Below are positions 36,582 through 45,420 of a DNA stretch of 64,000 nucleotides, one piece after another. The stretch lies in the NCBI GenBank assembly GCA_017395215.1, contig JAFPVW010000128.1, positions 1 to 64,000 on the forward strand, read 5' to 3'. The notes under the pieces were generated by a model, which searched no databases, was not told where the DNA came from, and worked only from the letters and a program-made list of their open reading frames with translations. Source of the stretch: Prevotella sp. (GTDB taxonomy: Bacteria > Bacteroidota > Bacteroidia > Bacteroidales > Bacteroidaceae). The translations under genes and the position numbers were made by a program. Within the stretch, counting starts at the first letter, position 1. Each line of letters opens with the position of its first letter.

Positions 36582-36627
36582 AAGAAAGAGGGGGATGCAC
36601 CGCAGCGTGGTGCATCCCCCTTTCTTG
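36582..36627. terminator. Bidirectional terminator
   Basis: AAGAAAG and GGGGGATGCACC pair with GGTGCATCCCCC and CTTTCTT, giving a long stem with A and T tracts on both sides. It serves the convergent genes ending at 36563 and 36640. Confidence 0.85.
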
Positions 36628-36639
36628 GTAAGCCAAACG

Positions 36640-37683
36640 TCAGTCGCGGCACTGACGTTTCACTTCGTCCGGGCTAATACCCAGGCTTTCGGCTATTGAT
36701 TCTTCTGACTGCCCCATCTTGAGCAGCAACTTGATAGTAATCTGTAGCTGTCCGTCTTTCTCTGCGAGCTGTCCGTCTTTCTCTGCGAGCTGTCCGTCTT
36801 TCTCTGCGAGCTGTCCGTCTTTCTCTGCGAGCTGCCCGTCTTTCTCTGCGAGCTGGCTGTCCTTTTCGGCGAGTTGACCGTCCATTTCGGCGAGTTGTGC
36901 GTTCATCTCGGCCATTTTCCTTTCGCCATAGTACAGCTTGCTCTCCTGCTCCTTGATGATGGAGTAATACTCGTCTTCGACCATCATGTCCTGGCGCATG
37001 TCAATGTCGGCGGCAGCAGCCGTTAGGCGGTAGAGTATGCGCTGCATGTCGCTGTCGCTGCTGTCGTAGACGCTGTCGTCGAAGTTCAGTGTGTGCTGGT
37101 TCTTCTTGTCGGCACGTGTCTGGTCAAACACGCTCAGTACCTCGTCGAGGCGGTTGTTTATCTGGCCGTGAAGGCGTGGAATCTGTACGATAACACTGTC
37201 GTGTACGAGACTCTCCACAAACGGGTTCGGCATCCCCTTTGTCACGATACGGTCGTTATAGTCGAATGACTGATGGCGCACGTAGAGAACCGGCTCCTCA
37301 ATGTCGCCAAGGGTATGCCCCAGCAGATAGACCGTCACCATGGGCAGTGCATGCCTGTCGGCACTGTCCTCCACGATGTTGCGCGGGTCCTGATACTGCG
37401 AACCCACATACTGACGGAAGCGGAGGGTCTCCGTGGGAAGCCAGTTCTTCTGCAGTTCGACAAGTATCAGCTCCTCGCTACCATCAGACTTCAGGATGGT
37501 GGCGCCGAAGTCGATGCGAAACACCGACAACAACTCTCGCTGGCCGTTGCTGTACTCATGGGGACGCATGTCGACCTCTATGATGTTTTCCTTCAGGAGT
37601 GCCGACAGGATGGTGCGTGCTATGCGCTTGTCTTCCATCAAGTATTTGAATACTGCATCGTAGATGGGATTTGCTATTGTCAT
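36640..37683 (-). CDS. Rpn/PD-(D/E)xK family nuclease-transposase-like protein
   Basis: A 347-residue protein. The N-terminal half (about 1-235) matches the PD-(D/E)xK family often annotated as Rpn or nuclease-family transposase: NPIYDAVFKYLMEDKRIARTIL at the start and RIDFGATI with ILVELQKN as the likely catalytic strand. The C-terminal part has about seven heptads QLAEKDG forming a coiled coil, then a short helical end. Rpn proteins promote recombination-linked DNA cleavage in E. coli; here the role is inferred. The ATG at 37683 fits the family start and the promoter better than the longer frame. Confidence 0.82.
   Translation of the reverse strand: MTIANPIYDAVFKYLMEDKRIARTILSALLKENIIEVDMRPHEYSNGQRELLSVFRIDFGATILKSDGSEELILVELQKNWLPTETLRFRQYVGSQYQDPRNIVEDSADRHALPMVTVYLLGHTLGDIEEPVLYVRHQSFDYNDRIVTKGMPNPFVESLVHDSVIVQIPRLHGQINNRLDEVLSVFDQTRADKKNQHTLNFDDSVYDSSDSDMQRILYRLTAAAADIDMRQDMMVEDEYYSIIKEQESKLYYGERKMAEMNAQLAEMDGQLAEKDSQLAEKDGQLAEKDGQLAEKDGQLAEKDGQLAEKDGQLQITIKLLLKMGQSEESIAESLGISPDEVKRQCRD
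36748..36898 (-). repeat. 21-bp coding repeat (QLAEKDG heptads)
   Basis: Seven in-frame 21-bp units; the five nearest the 3' end are almost identical and the others have diverged. Each encodes one coiled-coil heptad, so unit loss or gain would change coil length without a frameshift. Confidence 0.9.
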
Positions 37684-37712
37684 ATCGTCATGGTGTTTGA
37701 GTATACTGGTTG

Positions 37713-37743
37713 CAAAGTTACGAATAATTATCCGGACTGCCAA
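37713..37743 (-). promoter_or_regulatory. Promoter of the Rpn-like gene
   Basis: Leftward TTG (37741-37743), a 20-nt spacer and TAACTTTG (37713-37720), 29 nt before the ATG. Confidence 0.75.
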
Positions 37744-37765
37744 GCGAAAGCGAAAGAAATTACGT

Positions 37766-39112
37766 TCACAGCAGCTCGGGCAGCTGGTAGAGGCGGGTGC
37801 TGTTCGAGCCCTTGATGAGGATGTGGTAGCCTTGGGGCTGGTTAGCCTGGATGGCGGCCTTCACCTCGTCGACGTCGGCGAACTTGCGGTAGGGGCAGTC
37901 GATGGCCTGGAACTCAGAGCCGACGAGCCATACCTCGTCGAGACCGATTTCACCGATGAAATCAACGATTTTCTGGTGCTCCTTGCGGCTCGACTTGCCC
38001 AGTTCGCCCATCATGCCGAGTATGACCATCTTGGGGCTGCCGTCCATCAGCCGGAAGTTCTCGAGGGCGGCACGCATGCTGGTGGGGTTGGCGTTGTAGG
38101 CATCTACGACGAGGCTGTTATGCTCGGTGACGGTCAGCTGCGAGCGGTTGTTCGACGGCTTGTAGGCGGCCAGCGCGCTGTTGATGTCGGCAGGGTCGAC
38201 GCCGAAGTTCAGTCCCACGGCGATGGCGGCCAGCATGTTGTCGATGTTGTAGGCACCGATGAGCTGCGTCTGCACCTCGTACCACTGCGGCTCCTCGCCA
38301 CGGTCCTCGAGGTTCGAGTCGCTCTCGCGCCAGCGGAAGCGCAGGAAGGGGTTGCAGGCAATGACCTCGCCCGTGGTGCAGTCGCCGGCGTTCTCAGGGT
38401 TGGTGCTGTAGGGAGCCACCCATACCGTGTCGGGCAGTATGTCCATCAGCCGCTCGTTGTCGGCATTGATGAAGACCAGGCTCTCGCCGCGCCGGCCGAG
38501 GAAGTCGTAGAGCTCGCCCTTGGTCTTCACGACGTTGCGGAACGAGCCAAAGCCCTCAAGGTGGGCGCGGCCCACGTTGGTAATCAGTCCGCAGGTAGGC
38601 TCGGCAGTCTCGGCCAGTGTGCGGATGTCGCCGGGGTGGCTGGCCCCCATCTCGATGACGGCGATGTCGTGGTCCTTGGTCAGTCGCAGCAGCGTCTTGG
38701 GCACGCCTACGTCGTTGTTGAAGTTGCCCTGCGTGTAGAGCACGTTATACTTCTGGCTGAGCACGGTGGCTACGAGCTCCTTCGTGGTGGTCTTGCCGTT
38801 AGTGCCGGTGATGCCGATGACGGGGATCTGAAACCGGCGGCGGTGCTCGCGCGCCAGGTCCTTGAAGGTCTGGAGGCAGTCGTCTACGACGATGAGGCGC
38901 TCTTGCAGCGGCAGCGCCGCTGCACAGCCGACAGAAGGGGCGTCGACGATGGCGTAGGCGCAGCCCTGCTCGAGGGCTTTGAGGGCGAACTGGTTGCCGT
39001 CGAAGCGGTCGCCTTTCAGGGCGAGGAAGATGCTGCCCTCGGGGCAGTCGCGGCTGTCGGTAGTGATACACGGGTGCTCCTGATAGAGCTTGTATAGTTC
39101 CTTGATTGTCAT
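37766..39112 (-). CDS. murF: UDP-MurNAc-tripeptide-D-Ala-D-Ala ligase
   Basis: Adds D-Ala-D-Ala to UDP-MurNAc-tripeptide, the last cytoplasmic step of the peptidoglycan precursor. The 448 residues show the three-domain Mur ligase plan. The N-domain has ITTDSRDCPEGSIFLALKGDRFDG; the ATP-binding GITGTNGKTTTKELV is at about 113-127; VIEMGASHPGDI and the C-domain VVDAYNANPTSMRAALENF are typical of MurF. It stands alone between an Rpn-like gene and a LOG-family gene. A -7 box lies 85 nt upstream. Confidence 0.95.
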   Translation of the reverse strand: MTIKELYKLYQEHPCITTDSRDCPEGSIFLALKGDRFDGNQFALKALEQGCAYAIVDAPSVGCAAALPLQERLIVVDDCLQTFKDLAREHRRRFQIPVIGITGTNGKTTTKELVATVLSQKYNVLYTQGNFNNDVGVPKTLLRLTKDHDIAVIEMGASHPGDIRTLAETAEPTCGLITNVGRAHLEGFGSFRNVVKTKGELYDFLGRRGESLVFINADNERLMDILPDTVWVAPYSTNPENAGDCTTGEVIACNPFLRFRWRESDSNLEDRGEEPQWYEVQTQLIGAYNIDNMLAAIAVGLNFGVDPADINSALAAYKPSNNRSQLTVTEHNSLVVDAYNANPTSMRAALENFRLMDGSPKMVILGMMGELGKSSRKEHQKIVDFIGEIGLDEVWLVGSEFQAIDCPYRKFADVDEVKAAIQANQPQGYHILIKGSNSTRLYQLPELL

Positions 39113-39197
39113 ATTTATTATAGATTTACTTTAGTCACAGAGCACAAGGCTGCTTTTCCCTTAGGGAGGTGAGTGTAGCTATTCGAAAAACATGCTG

Positions 39198-39205
39198 CAA
39201 AGGTA
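39198..39205 (-). promoter_or_regulatory. -7 box upstream of murF
   Basis: Leftward TACCTTTG, 85 nt before the murF ATG. No good -33 element was seen. Confidence 0.45.
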
Positions 39206-39278
39206 CACATTATTCGCGAATTTAGCATACTATCGCCATTTTTTTAATAGAATATGTGGTCGTTTCACAGTTTTTCCG

Positions 39279-39286
39279 TACTTTTG
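39279..39286 (+). promoter_or_regulatory. -7 box of the LOG-family gene
   Basis: TACTTTTG, an exact match, 37 nt before the ATG at 39324. Confidence 0.6.
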
Positions 39287-39323
39287 CAGATATAAAAGAC
39301 CGAAAGTAAAAAAACGACAGAAG

Positions 39324-39851
39324 ATGAAGATTTGCGTTTTTTGTTCTGCCAACGAGCAGATAGACCCCGACTTCTTCAGTGCGGCGGAGGAACTGGGGCA
39401 TTGGGCCGCCACGAACGGCCACGTCATCGTCTACGGCGGCGTGAACCAGGGGCTGATGGAGCGACTGGGCCGCGCTGCCCACGAGGCCGGCGGCCGCACC
39501 ATCGGCGTGGTGCCCACCATCGTCGAGAAGACGGGGCGCACGAGCCAGTATGTGGAAATAGAGATTCCCTGCGACAACCTCACCGACCGCAAGCAGCTGA
39601 TGATGGACCAGGCCGACCTGTTCGTGGCGCTGCCCGGCGGCATCGGCACCCTCGACGAGGTTTTCACCGTCGCTGCCTCGGCCACCATCGGCTACCACCA
39701 GAAGCCGGTCATCCTCTACAACCTGAAAGGATTCTGGAACCCGCTCATCGCCCTGCTCGACGACCTCGGGCAGCGCGGCATGGTGCGCGGCGAGTGGCGG
39801 CAGTACATCCGCGTGGCCACGTCGATCGACGAATTGCAGCACTGGTTGTGA
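39324..39851 (+). CDS. LOG family (TIGR00730) nucleotide-processing protein
   Basis: A 175-residue Rossmann-fold protein with the LOG signature PGGIGTLDE (PGGxGTxxE), preceded by GVVPTIVEK and QLMMDQADLFVALPGG. LOG proteins hydrolyse the N-glycosidic bond of cytokinin riboside phosphates or AMP-like nucleotides. Bacterial members are often called decarboxylase-like by mistake. The ATG at 39324 gives the canonical KICVFCS start. Its 3' end faces the repeat element copy B. Confidence 0.9.
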   Translation: MKICVFCSANEQIDPDFFSAAEELGHWAATNGHVIVYGGVNQGLMERLGRAAHEAGGRTIGVVPTIVEKTGRTSQYVEIEIPCDNLTDRKQLMMDQADLFVALPGGIGTLDEVFTVAASATIGYHQKPVILYNLKGFWNPLIALLDDLGQRGMVRGEWRQYIRVATSIDELQHWL

Positions 39852-39863
39852 ATCACGGGAAAC

Positions 39864-40175
39864 ACCCTACACTTCCGACACTTCCTACACTTGTTGAATT
39901 TTCTTAGGTGTAGGAAGTGCAGGAAGTGTAGGGTAAAAAGTGCGAATGACAACTATAATAGGAGAAAGCAGGGGGAGATTCAGCGAGAATGCTGAATCAC
40001 AACGGCCTCGAAGAGGGGGAACCGACACTTGAACCGACACCTTGACAAAACCCGCCGCCTTTTGAGTAAAAGGCGGCGGGTTTTTGGAAAAAAGCGGCGG
40101 GTTTTGGGAAAAAAGCGGCGGGTTTTGAGTGAAACCCGGCGGGTTTTGGAGAAAAGGCGGCGGGTTTCGGGTGAC
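39864..40175 (+). repeat. Dispersed hairpin element, copy B
   Basis: It has the same plan and orientation as copy A at 8-270: 28-nt arms (39864-39891, 39907-39934), then the conserved AAAAAGTGCGAATGACAAC block, a variable stretch, the GAACCGACAC motifs, and an array with one inverted and five direct copies of the GGCGGCGGGTT-like core. It fills the gap between convergent genes ending at 39851 and 40190. Two arm positions differ from copy A in a compensatory way. No ORF is supported. Confidence 0.8.
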
Positions 40176-40189
40176 CTGTTCTGCCGGTT

Positions 40190-42340
40190 CTACTGTCGGG
40201 TGAGCACCACCTGCATGGCGTTGAACTTCGTGGCAGCATCGACGAACTCCAGGATCCGGGACCAGTTGGCCACCGGTTCGCGGGCGTGCTCATAGCGCTT
40301 GACGACCGTCAGACGGAGCCGGCCGCCACTCACCTCGGCCTTGGCCTCGAAACGTCCGCAACTGGTCGCGACCGCCGTGTTAAGCGGCTGGAGACTCTCG
40401 GGCGTCACGGTGTAGCCCTCGGGCAGCCCGACCTCAACGTCATAGCGCACGTTGGAAGCCCTGAACTCATAGACGACATCGTCGGTGCGCTGGCGGTCAT
40501 TGCCCTCAATCTTACGCTGCTGGGCAATGAGCCGCCCTACTGACAGCACCAGGTCGGGGCCGGCTCGCTTCACCAGTCCGTCAACCTTATAGGCCGTGTG
40601 CATACGGAACTGCGAACTGTCGGCGCGGAAGCCGATGCAGTCGGTGCCGTAGTCCCTGACGTCGCTAACCTCGGTGCCATGGTATTCCTCGGCCTCAGCC
40701 TCGTAGTATTTCCGCTCCTTCTCGCGCTGCAGGCGCCGCCATTCGGCCATGTCGTCGCGCTCCTTCTTGCCGACCAGATCCTCAAGCGTCTTGTCGGTCC
40801 CCAAGTAGCGGTTGAAGGCAGCCAGCAGGTCTTCGGTCAATGCGAACGTCCTGCACCAGGGCTCCTTCGACGCCCCCGTGGCTCTGACCTCCCGGCGGCA
40901 GCAGAGCGTGGTGCCGTCGAGCGTGGCCTTCAGGGCGACGGTCTCGGTGTTGTCGTCGGCCGTGCTCTGCGGCAACGTCATCAGTTGGTCGATGCCGTTG
41001 TCGACGACGGCCTTCCGCCCCTGCAGCTGCGAGGGCACGGTGAAGGGCGCCATCTCGTAGGTCGGGGCGAAGAGCGTCTTGTCAATGCTCTTCACGTAGA
41101 GTCCCCAGGTGGTGTTGCCGTAGCTGATGAGCTGGTCGATGGGCTCATGTGCATTGTCGGTGGTGAAAAGCTGATGGCCGACGATGCCGGCCTTGAGCAT
41201 CGCCTGGCGGAGCATCGCCAGGAAGACGCCGGCGTTCATGGTGCCCGTCCGGCTGAACAGCAGGTGGTAGTAGAGTCCGGTGTAGAGCCGCGCCACGTGC
41301 TCCTCCTTCGGCAGGTTCATGGCGGCCAGCGCGTTGCAGTATTTCTTCCATTGCGTGGCTTCCTTGCCCGAGAGTCCGCCCCGCTCGAAGTTGGCCTTCT
41401 TCAGGAAAGCCTTGTCGTCGTCGACCATCAGCTGGTAGTCGGGGTTGGCCTGCAGGCCCTTCTTCACCGTCGAGGGCGGTGCCCACTGCCCCTTCAGGTA
41501 GCGGCCAGTGATGTAGAGCATGGTCATCGGCGACTGGCTCGACGGCTCATACCAGAACGACGGTTCGGCCTCGGCGGCCTTTGTCGTCTGCACGTCGAGC
41601 ACGATGTTGCCGTTCTCGTCGGTACTTTGGCTGAAGTCGGGCGCACCGTTGAGCGTGCGGTACTGGGTGGTCATCGTGGGGTCGATGACGCAGTGAATCT
41701 GATAGGAGAGCTGGGGATAGTGCTCGCGGAAGCGGAAGACGAAGGGGTTGGTGCTGCGCTCGTTGAGCTGGCTGACGGAGTAGGTGAAGACGTCCATCAG
41801 GTCGCCCACCTGCAGGTCGGGCACGGCCAGCTTGCTGCGCTCCTCCTTGCCCTTCCGGCCTTCTGCCGTACGGACGTAGTCGTCGGTACTGACCTCCCTG
41901 ACGGTGCCGTCGGGCTTGATGATTCTGATGCCCAGCATCGCCTGCTGCTTCTCCTTGCCCCAGAAGCCGTATCCGCGCGAGATGCTCATAAAGTCGAACT
42001 GCGAGAAGCGGTCGCGCGCCGCCTCGTCGTTGATGGCCACCAGCGTGCGGTAGCAGTAGCTGACCGACACCTGGTGCATGGCCTGCCAGGTGAGCAGCAG
42101 CATGGCGATGTCGGCCTTGAGGTGCTGGTCGACGACGAGTTCTTCGTAGGCAGCGAGCGTGACGACGGAGTGCTGCCGGTAAGCCTCGGGGCAGGCCTTC
42201 TGGCTGAAGGCGGGCAACGGCTTAGCCCAGACCTCACGCCTGACCTGTTCGGCCCACTGCTGGTAGTTGTCGCGGTCGTCGGCGGCAGCAGTGCACCACA
42301 GCGCTGCCAGTGTCGCCAGTGTCAAGATGTAGCGTTTCAT
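40190..42340 (-). CDS. DUF3857/transglutaminase-fold protein, triad apparently lost
   Basis: A 716-residue secreted protein. It has a signal peptide (1-20), a DUF3857-type beta-sandwich (about 100-265), a transglutaminase-like fold (about 330-450) and a C-terminal beta domain. Compared with its neighbour at 42348-44159, the catalytic Cys-His-Asp positions read GTMNAG (about 366-371), GNTTWG (about 408-413) and FAPTYE (about 424-429). The triad therefore appears lost, and the protein may bind rather than cleave or cross-link. It starts 7 nt after its active-looking paralogue, is the last gene of a leftward operon, and ends 15 nt from repeat element B. Confidence 0.78.
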   Translation of the reverse strand: MKRYILTLATLAALWCTAAADDRDNYQQWAEQVRREVWAKPLPAFSQKACPEAYRQHSVVTLAAYEELVVDQHLKADIAMLLLTWQAMHQVSVSYCYRTLVAINDEAARDRFSQFDFMSISRGYGFWGKEKQQAMLGIRIIKPDGTVREVSTDDYVRTAEGRKGKEERSKLAVPDLQVGDLMDVFTYSVSQLNERSTNPFVFRFREHYPQLSYQIHCVIDPTMTTQYRTLNGAPDFSQSTDENGNIVLDVQTTKAAEAEPSFWYEPSSQSPMTMLYITGRYLKGQWAPPSTVKKGLQANPDYQLMVDDDKAFLKKANFERGGLSGKEATQWKKYCNALAAMNLPKEEHVARLYTGLYYHLLFSRTGTMNAGVFLAMLRQAMLKAGIVGHQLFTTDNAHEPIDQLISYGNTTWGLYVKSIDKTLFAPTYEMAPFTVPSQLQGRKAVVDNGIDQLMTLPQSTADDNTETVALKATLDGTTLCCRREVRATGASKEPWCRTFALTEDLLAAFNRYLGTDKTLEDLVGKKERDDMAEWRRLQREKERKYYEAEAEEYHGTEVSDVRDYGTDCIGFRADSSQFRMHTAYKVDGLVKRAGPDLVLSVGRLIAQQRKIEGNDRQRTDDVVYEFRASNVRYDVEVGLPEGYTVTPESLQPLNTAVATSCGRFEAKAEVSGGRLRLTVVKRYEHAREPVANWSRILEFVDAATKFNAMQVVLTRQ

Positions 42341-42347
42341 GTGTGTG

Positions 42348-44159
42348 TTATCCTTTTTTTGTTAGTACCAATTGTTCGTTGCAGGCGTCGTTCCAGTGCT
42401 TCAGCGCCTCGTTCCACTGGGGCAGCTGGTCGCGGCGGAGCCTGCGCCGTGAGACTTCCATCACCTTGCGGAAGACGACCCGTCGGCCGTCGGCCCGGAA
42501 CGTACACGACAGCACGCCCACGGGTGTCTCGATGCGGCAGCCCTCGGGCAGCCACTTCACAGCCAGCGTGTCAGGCACGGTGAGTACCACCTCCCTGACC
42601 ATGCGGAAGCGGAAAGGCAGCTCCACGTCGTTCTGGCGTTTGAGGGTGTCGATGGGCGTGGCCATCATATCGTTGTGGGGATCCAGCTCGACGTACAAGT
42701 CCTGCCCGCTTACGGTCACGGCCTGTCGGTCGTCCAGCGTACCCGCCAGCCTGAGCGTGTCGCCCCACGTCCACTGGCTGTCGCTCACCGTCCGGTGCCC
42801 GTCGGCGGCGTTGAGCAGCCTTTCGGCATACCGTCTGCGCTCGTCGGCCCTTCTGGCATGATAGCCTTCAGCCATAAGCGATTTCAAATCGCCCCGCCAC
42901 TCAGCGTCGGCCTTGATGTGCAGCGCGGTGCCTGTCAGACGGGCGTCGTAGTGCAGGCTGTCGGCCGAGGCGGCGGGCGGCAGTACGGGCACGGTGAGCA
43001 TCAGGCAGTTGTCGCCGTCCTCGACACAGGCCTGCCGGCCCTGCAGACTATTGGGTATGAAGCCGAAGGGCGCATACCTGGCGGTGGCATCGAGGAAGAG
43101 CGTGTCGGCCTGATGGAAAAGGACGCAGATAACATGGTTGTAGGCCGCCGGGGTAGGAATCTCGTCAGCAGTCCAGTCGATGTGGTCACCGGCACCGATG
43201 TCGGCCAACCGTGCGTCAAATCCCTGCGCCTTGAGCAGCGTCTTCAGCAGCAGTGCCATGCCCTTGCAGTCGCCGTAGCGCTTGCGCACCACCTCGGCGG
43301 GACGGTCGGGCGTAAAGGCTGCCGTTCCGGCCTCATAGGCCACGTACCTGATGTTCTGCTGTACCCAGGCCAGCGAGGCCGCTATGCGCTCGGCGTCGGT
43401 TCTGCAGACGGCGGTAGCAGCGGCTATGATTGAGTCGCGCTGCGGCAGACTGCAGTCCACCAGCGTCTGGGCGTGTCCCCAGCGGTAGAGGTCGGTGGCG
43501 TCCTTGAACGCCCCGACGACAAACAGCATCGGGCGCAAGGTCGGGGCATGCGGCATCAGCGGCTCGCTCTTCAAGGCGGGCTGGTCGGTGACGGTGTAGA
43601 CGATGGTCGGCCGGCCCTGCTTGTCGGTGGTCGTGCTGCGGCTGATGTTGGGCGTCAGCCGCCGTTCCACGATGCGGTAGCCGTCGGGCAGTGTCAGCGA
43701 CACCGTCTTGTGGCGCACGAAGTAGGTGTCGTCCAAGTAGATCTGCGTCAGCTGACGGGCGTCGTGGAAGGTGCGCTCGAAGCGGGCCGTCGCCGACTTC
43801 CCCTTGCGGGATAGGTCGAGGGTGAAGTAGCACACCTTCGAGTCGTCGAAGAAGATGTTCTCCGGGCTCACGCTTTTGTACTGGGCAGTGGAGATGCCGG
43901 TGGCCGAGGCGCGGTCGATGCTGACCGAGCCACCATAGAGAACGAAGGGCTGCACCACCCCGCCCATCCGCTCGGCCGTGTAGGTGGCAGTCTGACGATT
44001 CTTGACCTCAAGCTGTCCGTCGTCGGCAAGCTGGAACACATAATCGTCACTGCCTTGACTGATGACGATGAGGTCGTCGTCGGTCTGGGCAGTGACGTTA
44101 AGAGGGAGTGTGCAGAGCACGATTGCCAGCAGGCGGGCTGCTTGACCTTTCAGTAGCAT
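42348..44159 (-). CDS. Secreted transglutaminase-like protein with DUF3857
   Basis: A 603-residue protein with a signal peptide (1-24), an N-terminal DUF3857-like beta domain (about 50-225), a transglutaminase core and a C-terminal beta-sandwich. The catalytic triad is visible as Cys298 in RYGDCKGM, His342 in YNHVI and Asp357 in FLDATAR. Bacterial transglutaminase-like proteins act as peptidases, cross-linkers or scaffolds; the substrate is unknown and likely periplasmic. It lies between the flavodiiron gene (9 nt) and its triad-less paralogue (7 nt). Confidence 0.82.
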   Translation of the reverse strand: MLLKGQAARLLAIVLCTLPLNVTAQTDDDLIVISQGSDDYVFQLADDGQLEVKNRQTATYTAERMGGVVQPFVLYGGSVSIDRASATGISTAQYKSVSPENIFFDDSKVCYFTLDLSRKGKSATARFERTFHDARQLTQIYLDDTYFVRHKTVSLTLPDGYRIVERRLTPNISRSTTTDKQGRPTIVYTVTDQPALKSEPLMPHAPTLRPMLFVVGAFKDATDLYRWGHAQTLVDCSLPQRDSIIAAATAVCRTDAERIAASLAWVQQNIRYVAYEAGTAAFTPDRPAEVVRKRYGDCKGMALLLKTLLKAQGFDARLADIGAGDHIDWTADEIPTPAAYNHVICVLFHQADTLFLDATARYAPFGFIPNSLQGRQACVEDGDNCLMLTVPVLPPAASADSLHYDARLTGTALHIKADAEWRGDLKSLMAEGYHARRADERRRYAERLLNAADGHRTVSDSQWTWGDTLRLAGTLDDRQAVTVSGQDLYVELDPHNDMMATPIDTLKRQNDVELPFRFRMVREVVLTVPDTLAVKWLPEGCRIETPVGVLSCTFRADGRRVVFRKVMEVSRRRLRRDQLPQWNEALKHWNDACNEQLVLTKKG

Positions 44160-44168
44160 AAGAGAGCG

Positions 44169-45380
44169 TTACTCAGCCAGCAGCCGCTCGGCCATGACGC
44201 GCCCGAGGGCTTCGCACTGGGCGAGGGTGTCGGCATTGAGGGCCTGCTTGATTTCAACAGGCTCGCCGACGGGCTCGTAGTGCAAACGCTCGTCGTTCCA
44301 CTTCGTGATTTCGCTCACGGCCTTCGAGGCCCAGCTGAACGAGCCGAACCAGCCGAAGAGGCGGCCCTTGATGTCCTTCTGCGACAGTTCGTCGAGCAGG
44401 ACGTTCATCTCGTGGTAGAGACCGGTGTTGTAGGTGGGGGCGCCGACGATGAGTCCACGGTAGCGGAACAGGTCGCGGATGATATAGGAGTGGTGGGTCT
44501 TCGAGACGTTGTACATCACGATGTTCTTCAGACCGGCCTGGGCGGCGGCGCGGGCAATGACCTCGGCGGCGCGCTCGGTGTTGCCGTACATCGTGCCGTA
44601 GCAGATGACGAGGCCCGGCTCGGCCTCATAGCGCGAGAGGCGGTCGTAGATGCCGATGACCTTCCCGACGTACTCGTGCCAGACGGGGCCGTGGGTGGAG
44701 CAGATGTAGTCGACCTTGACGCCGGCGAGCTTCTTGAGGGCCATCTGCACGGGCGTGCCGTACTTGCCGACGATGTTGGAGTAGTAGCGCGTCATCTCGA
44801 GCCAGAAGGTGTCGCAGTTCATCTGCTCGTCGACGTAGGCGCCGTTGAGGGCGCCGAAGCAGCCGAAGGCGTCGCCGGAGAAGAGTACTGTTTGTTGCTG
44901 TAATACAGCAACAGACGGGACGGTGGCCAGCGTCATCATCGTCTCGGGCCAGTGGACCATCGGGGTGAGGACGAACTGGAGCTGGTGGGCGCCGAGGGCG
45001 AGGGTGTCGCCGTTCTTCACCTCGTGGAGGCCGGTGGTCAGGCGGTAGAAGCCGGCCATCATGTCGAAGGTCTTCTTATTGCCGATAATCTCGATGTTGG
45101 GATAGAACTGGCGGAGCAGGGCCAGCGAGCCGCTGTGGTCGGGCTCCATGTGGTTGACGACGACGTAGTCGATGGGACGGTCGCCGATGACCTCGCGGAT
45201 GTTCTCGAGGAAGGGCATGAAGAAGTCGACCTCGACGGTGTCGATGAGGCAGACTTTCTCGTCGTCGATGATGTAGGCGTTATAGCTCACGCCGTTGGGG
45301 AGGGGCCAGAGGCCCTCGAAGAGCGTCTTGTTGCGGTCGTTGACGCCGACGTAGTAGATTTTGCTGGTGATTTCTTTCAT
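44169..45380 (-). CDS. A-type flavodiiron protein (FprA family)
   Basis: A 403-residue cytoplasmic protein. The N-terminal beta-lactamase-like domain binds a di-iron centre, with ligands visible in NHMEPDHSG, PMVHWPE, FSGDAFG and CSTHGPVWH. The C-terminal flavodoxin domain contains CYGTMYGNTERAAEVIA. Such enzymes reduce O2 to water or NO to N2O, giving oxygen or nitrosative stress tolerance in anaerobes. The start at 45380 matches the family N-terminus. It is the second gene of the leftward PfkB-led operon. Confidence 0.93.
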   Translation of the reverse strand: MKEITSKIYYVGVNDRNKTLFEGLWPLPNGVSYNAYIIDDEKVCLIDTVEVDFFMPFLENIREVIGDRPIDYVVVNHMEPDHSGSLALLRQFYPNIEIIGNKKTFDMMAGFYRLTTGLHEVKNGDTLALGAHQLQFVLTPMVHWPETMMTLATVPSVAVLQQQTVLFSGDAFGCFGALNGAYVDEQMNCDTFWLEMTRYYSNIVGKYGTPVQMALKKLAGVKVDYICSTHGPVWHEYVGKVIGIYDRLSRYEAEPGLVICYGTMYGNTERAAEVIARAAAQAGLKNIVMYNVSKTHHSYIIRDLFRYRGLIVGAPTYNTGLYHEMNVLLDELSQKDIKGRLFGWFGSFSWASKAVSEITKWNDERLHYEPVGEPVEIKQALNADTLAQCEALGRVMAERLLAE

Positions 45381-45420
45381 ATTGTTGGGGTTATTTATGG
45401 GCTGGATGGGCAATGTGGGG

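Noticed and set aside
40598..42583. 661-codon rightward open frame opposite the triad-less transglutaminase gene
   Set aside because: Antisense shadow of a G+C-rich gene; its composition is Val/Gly/Leu-biased and it shows no domain or promoter.
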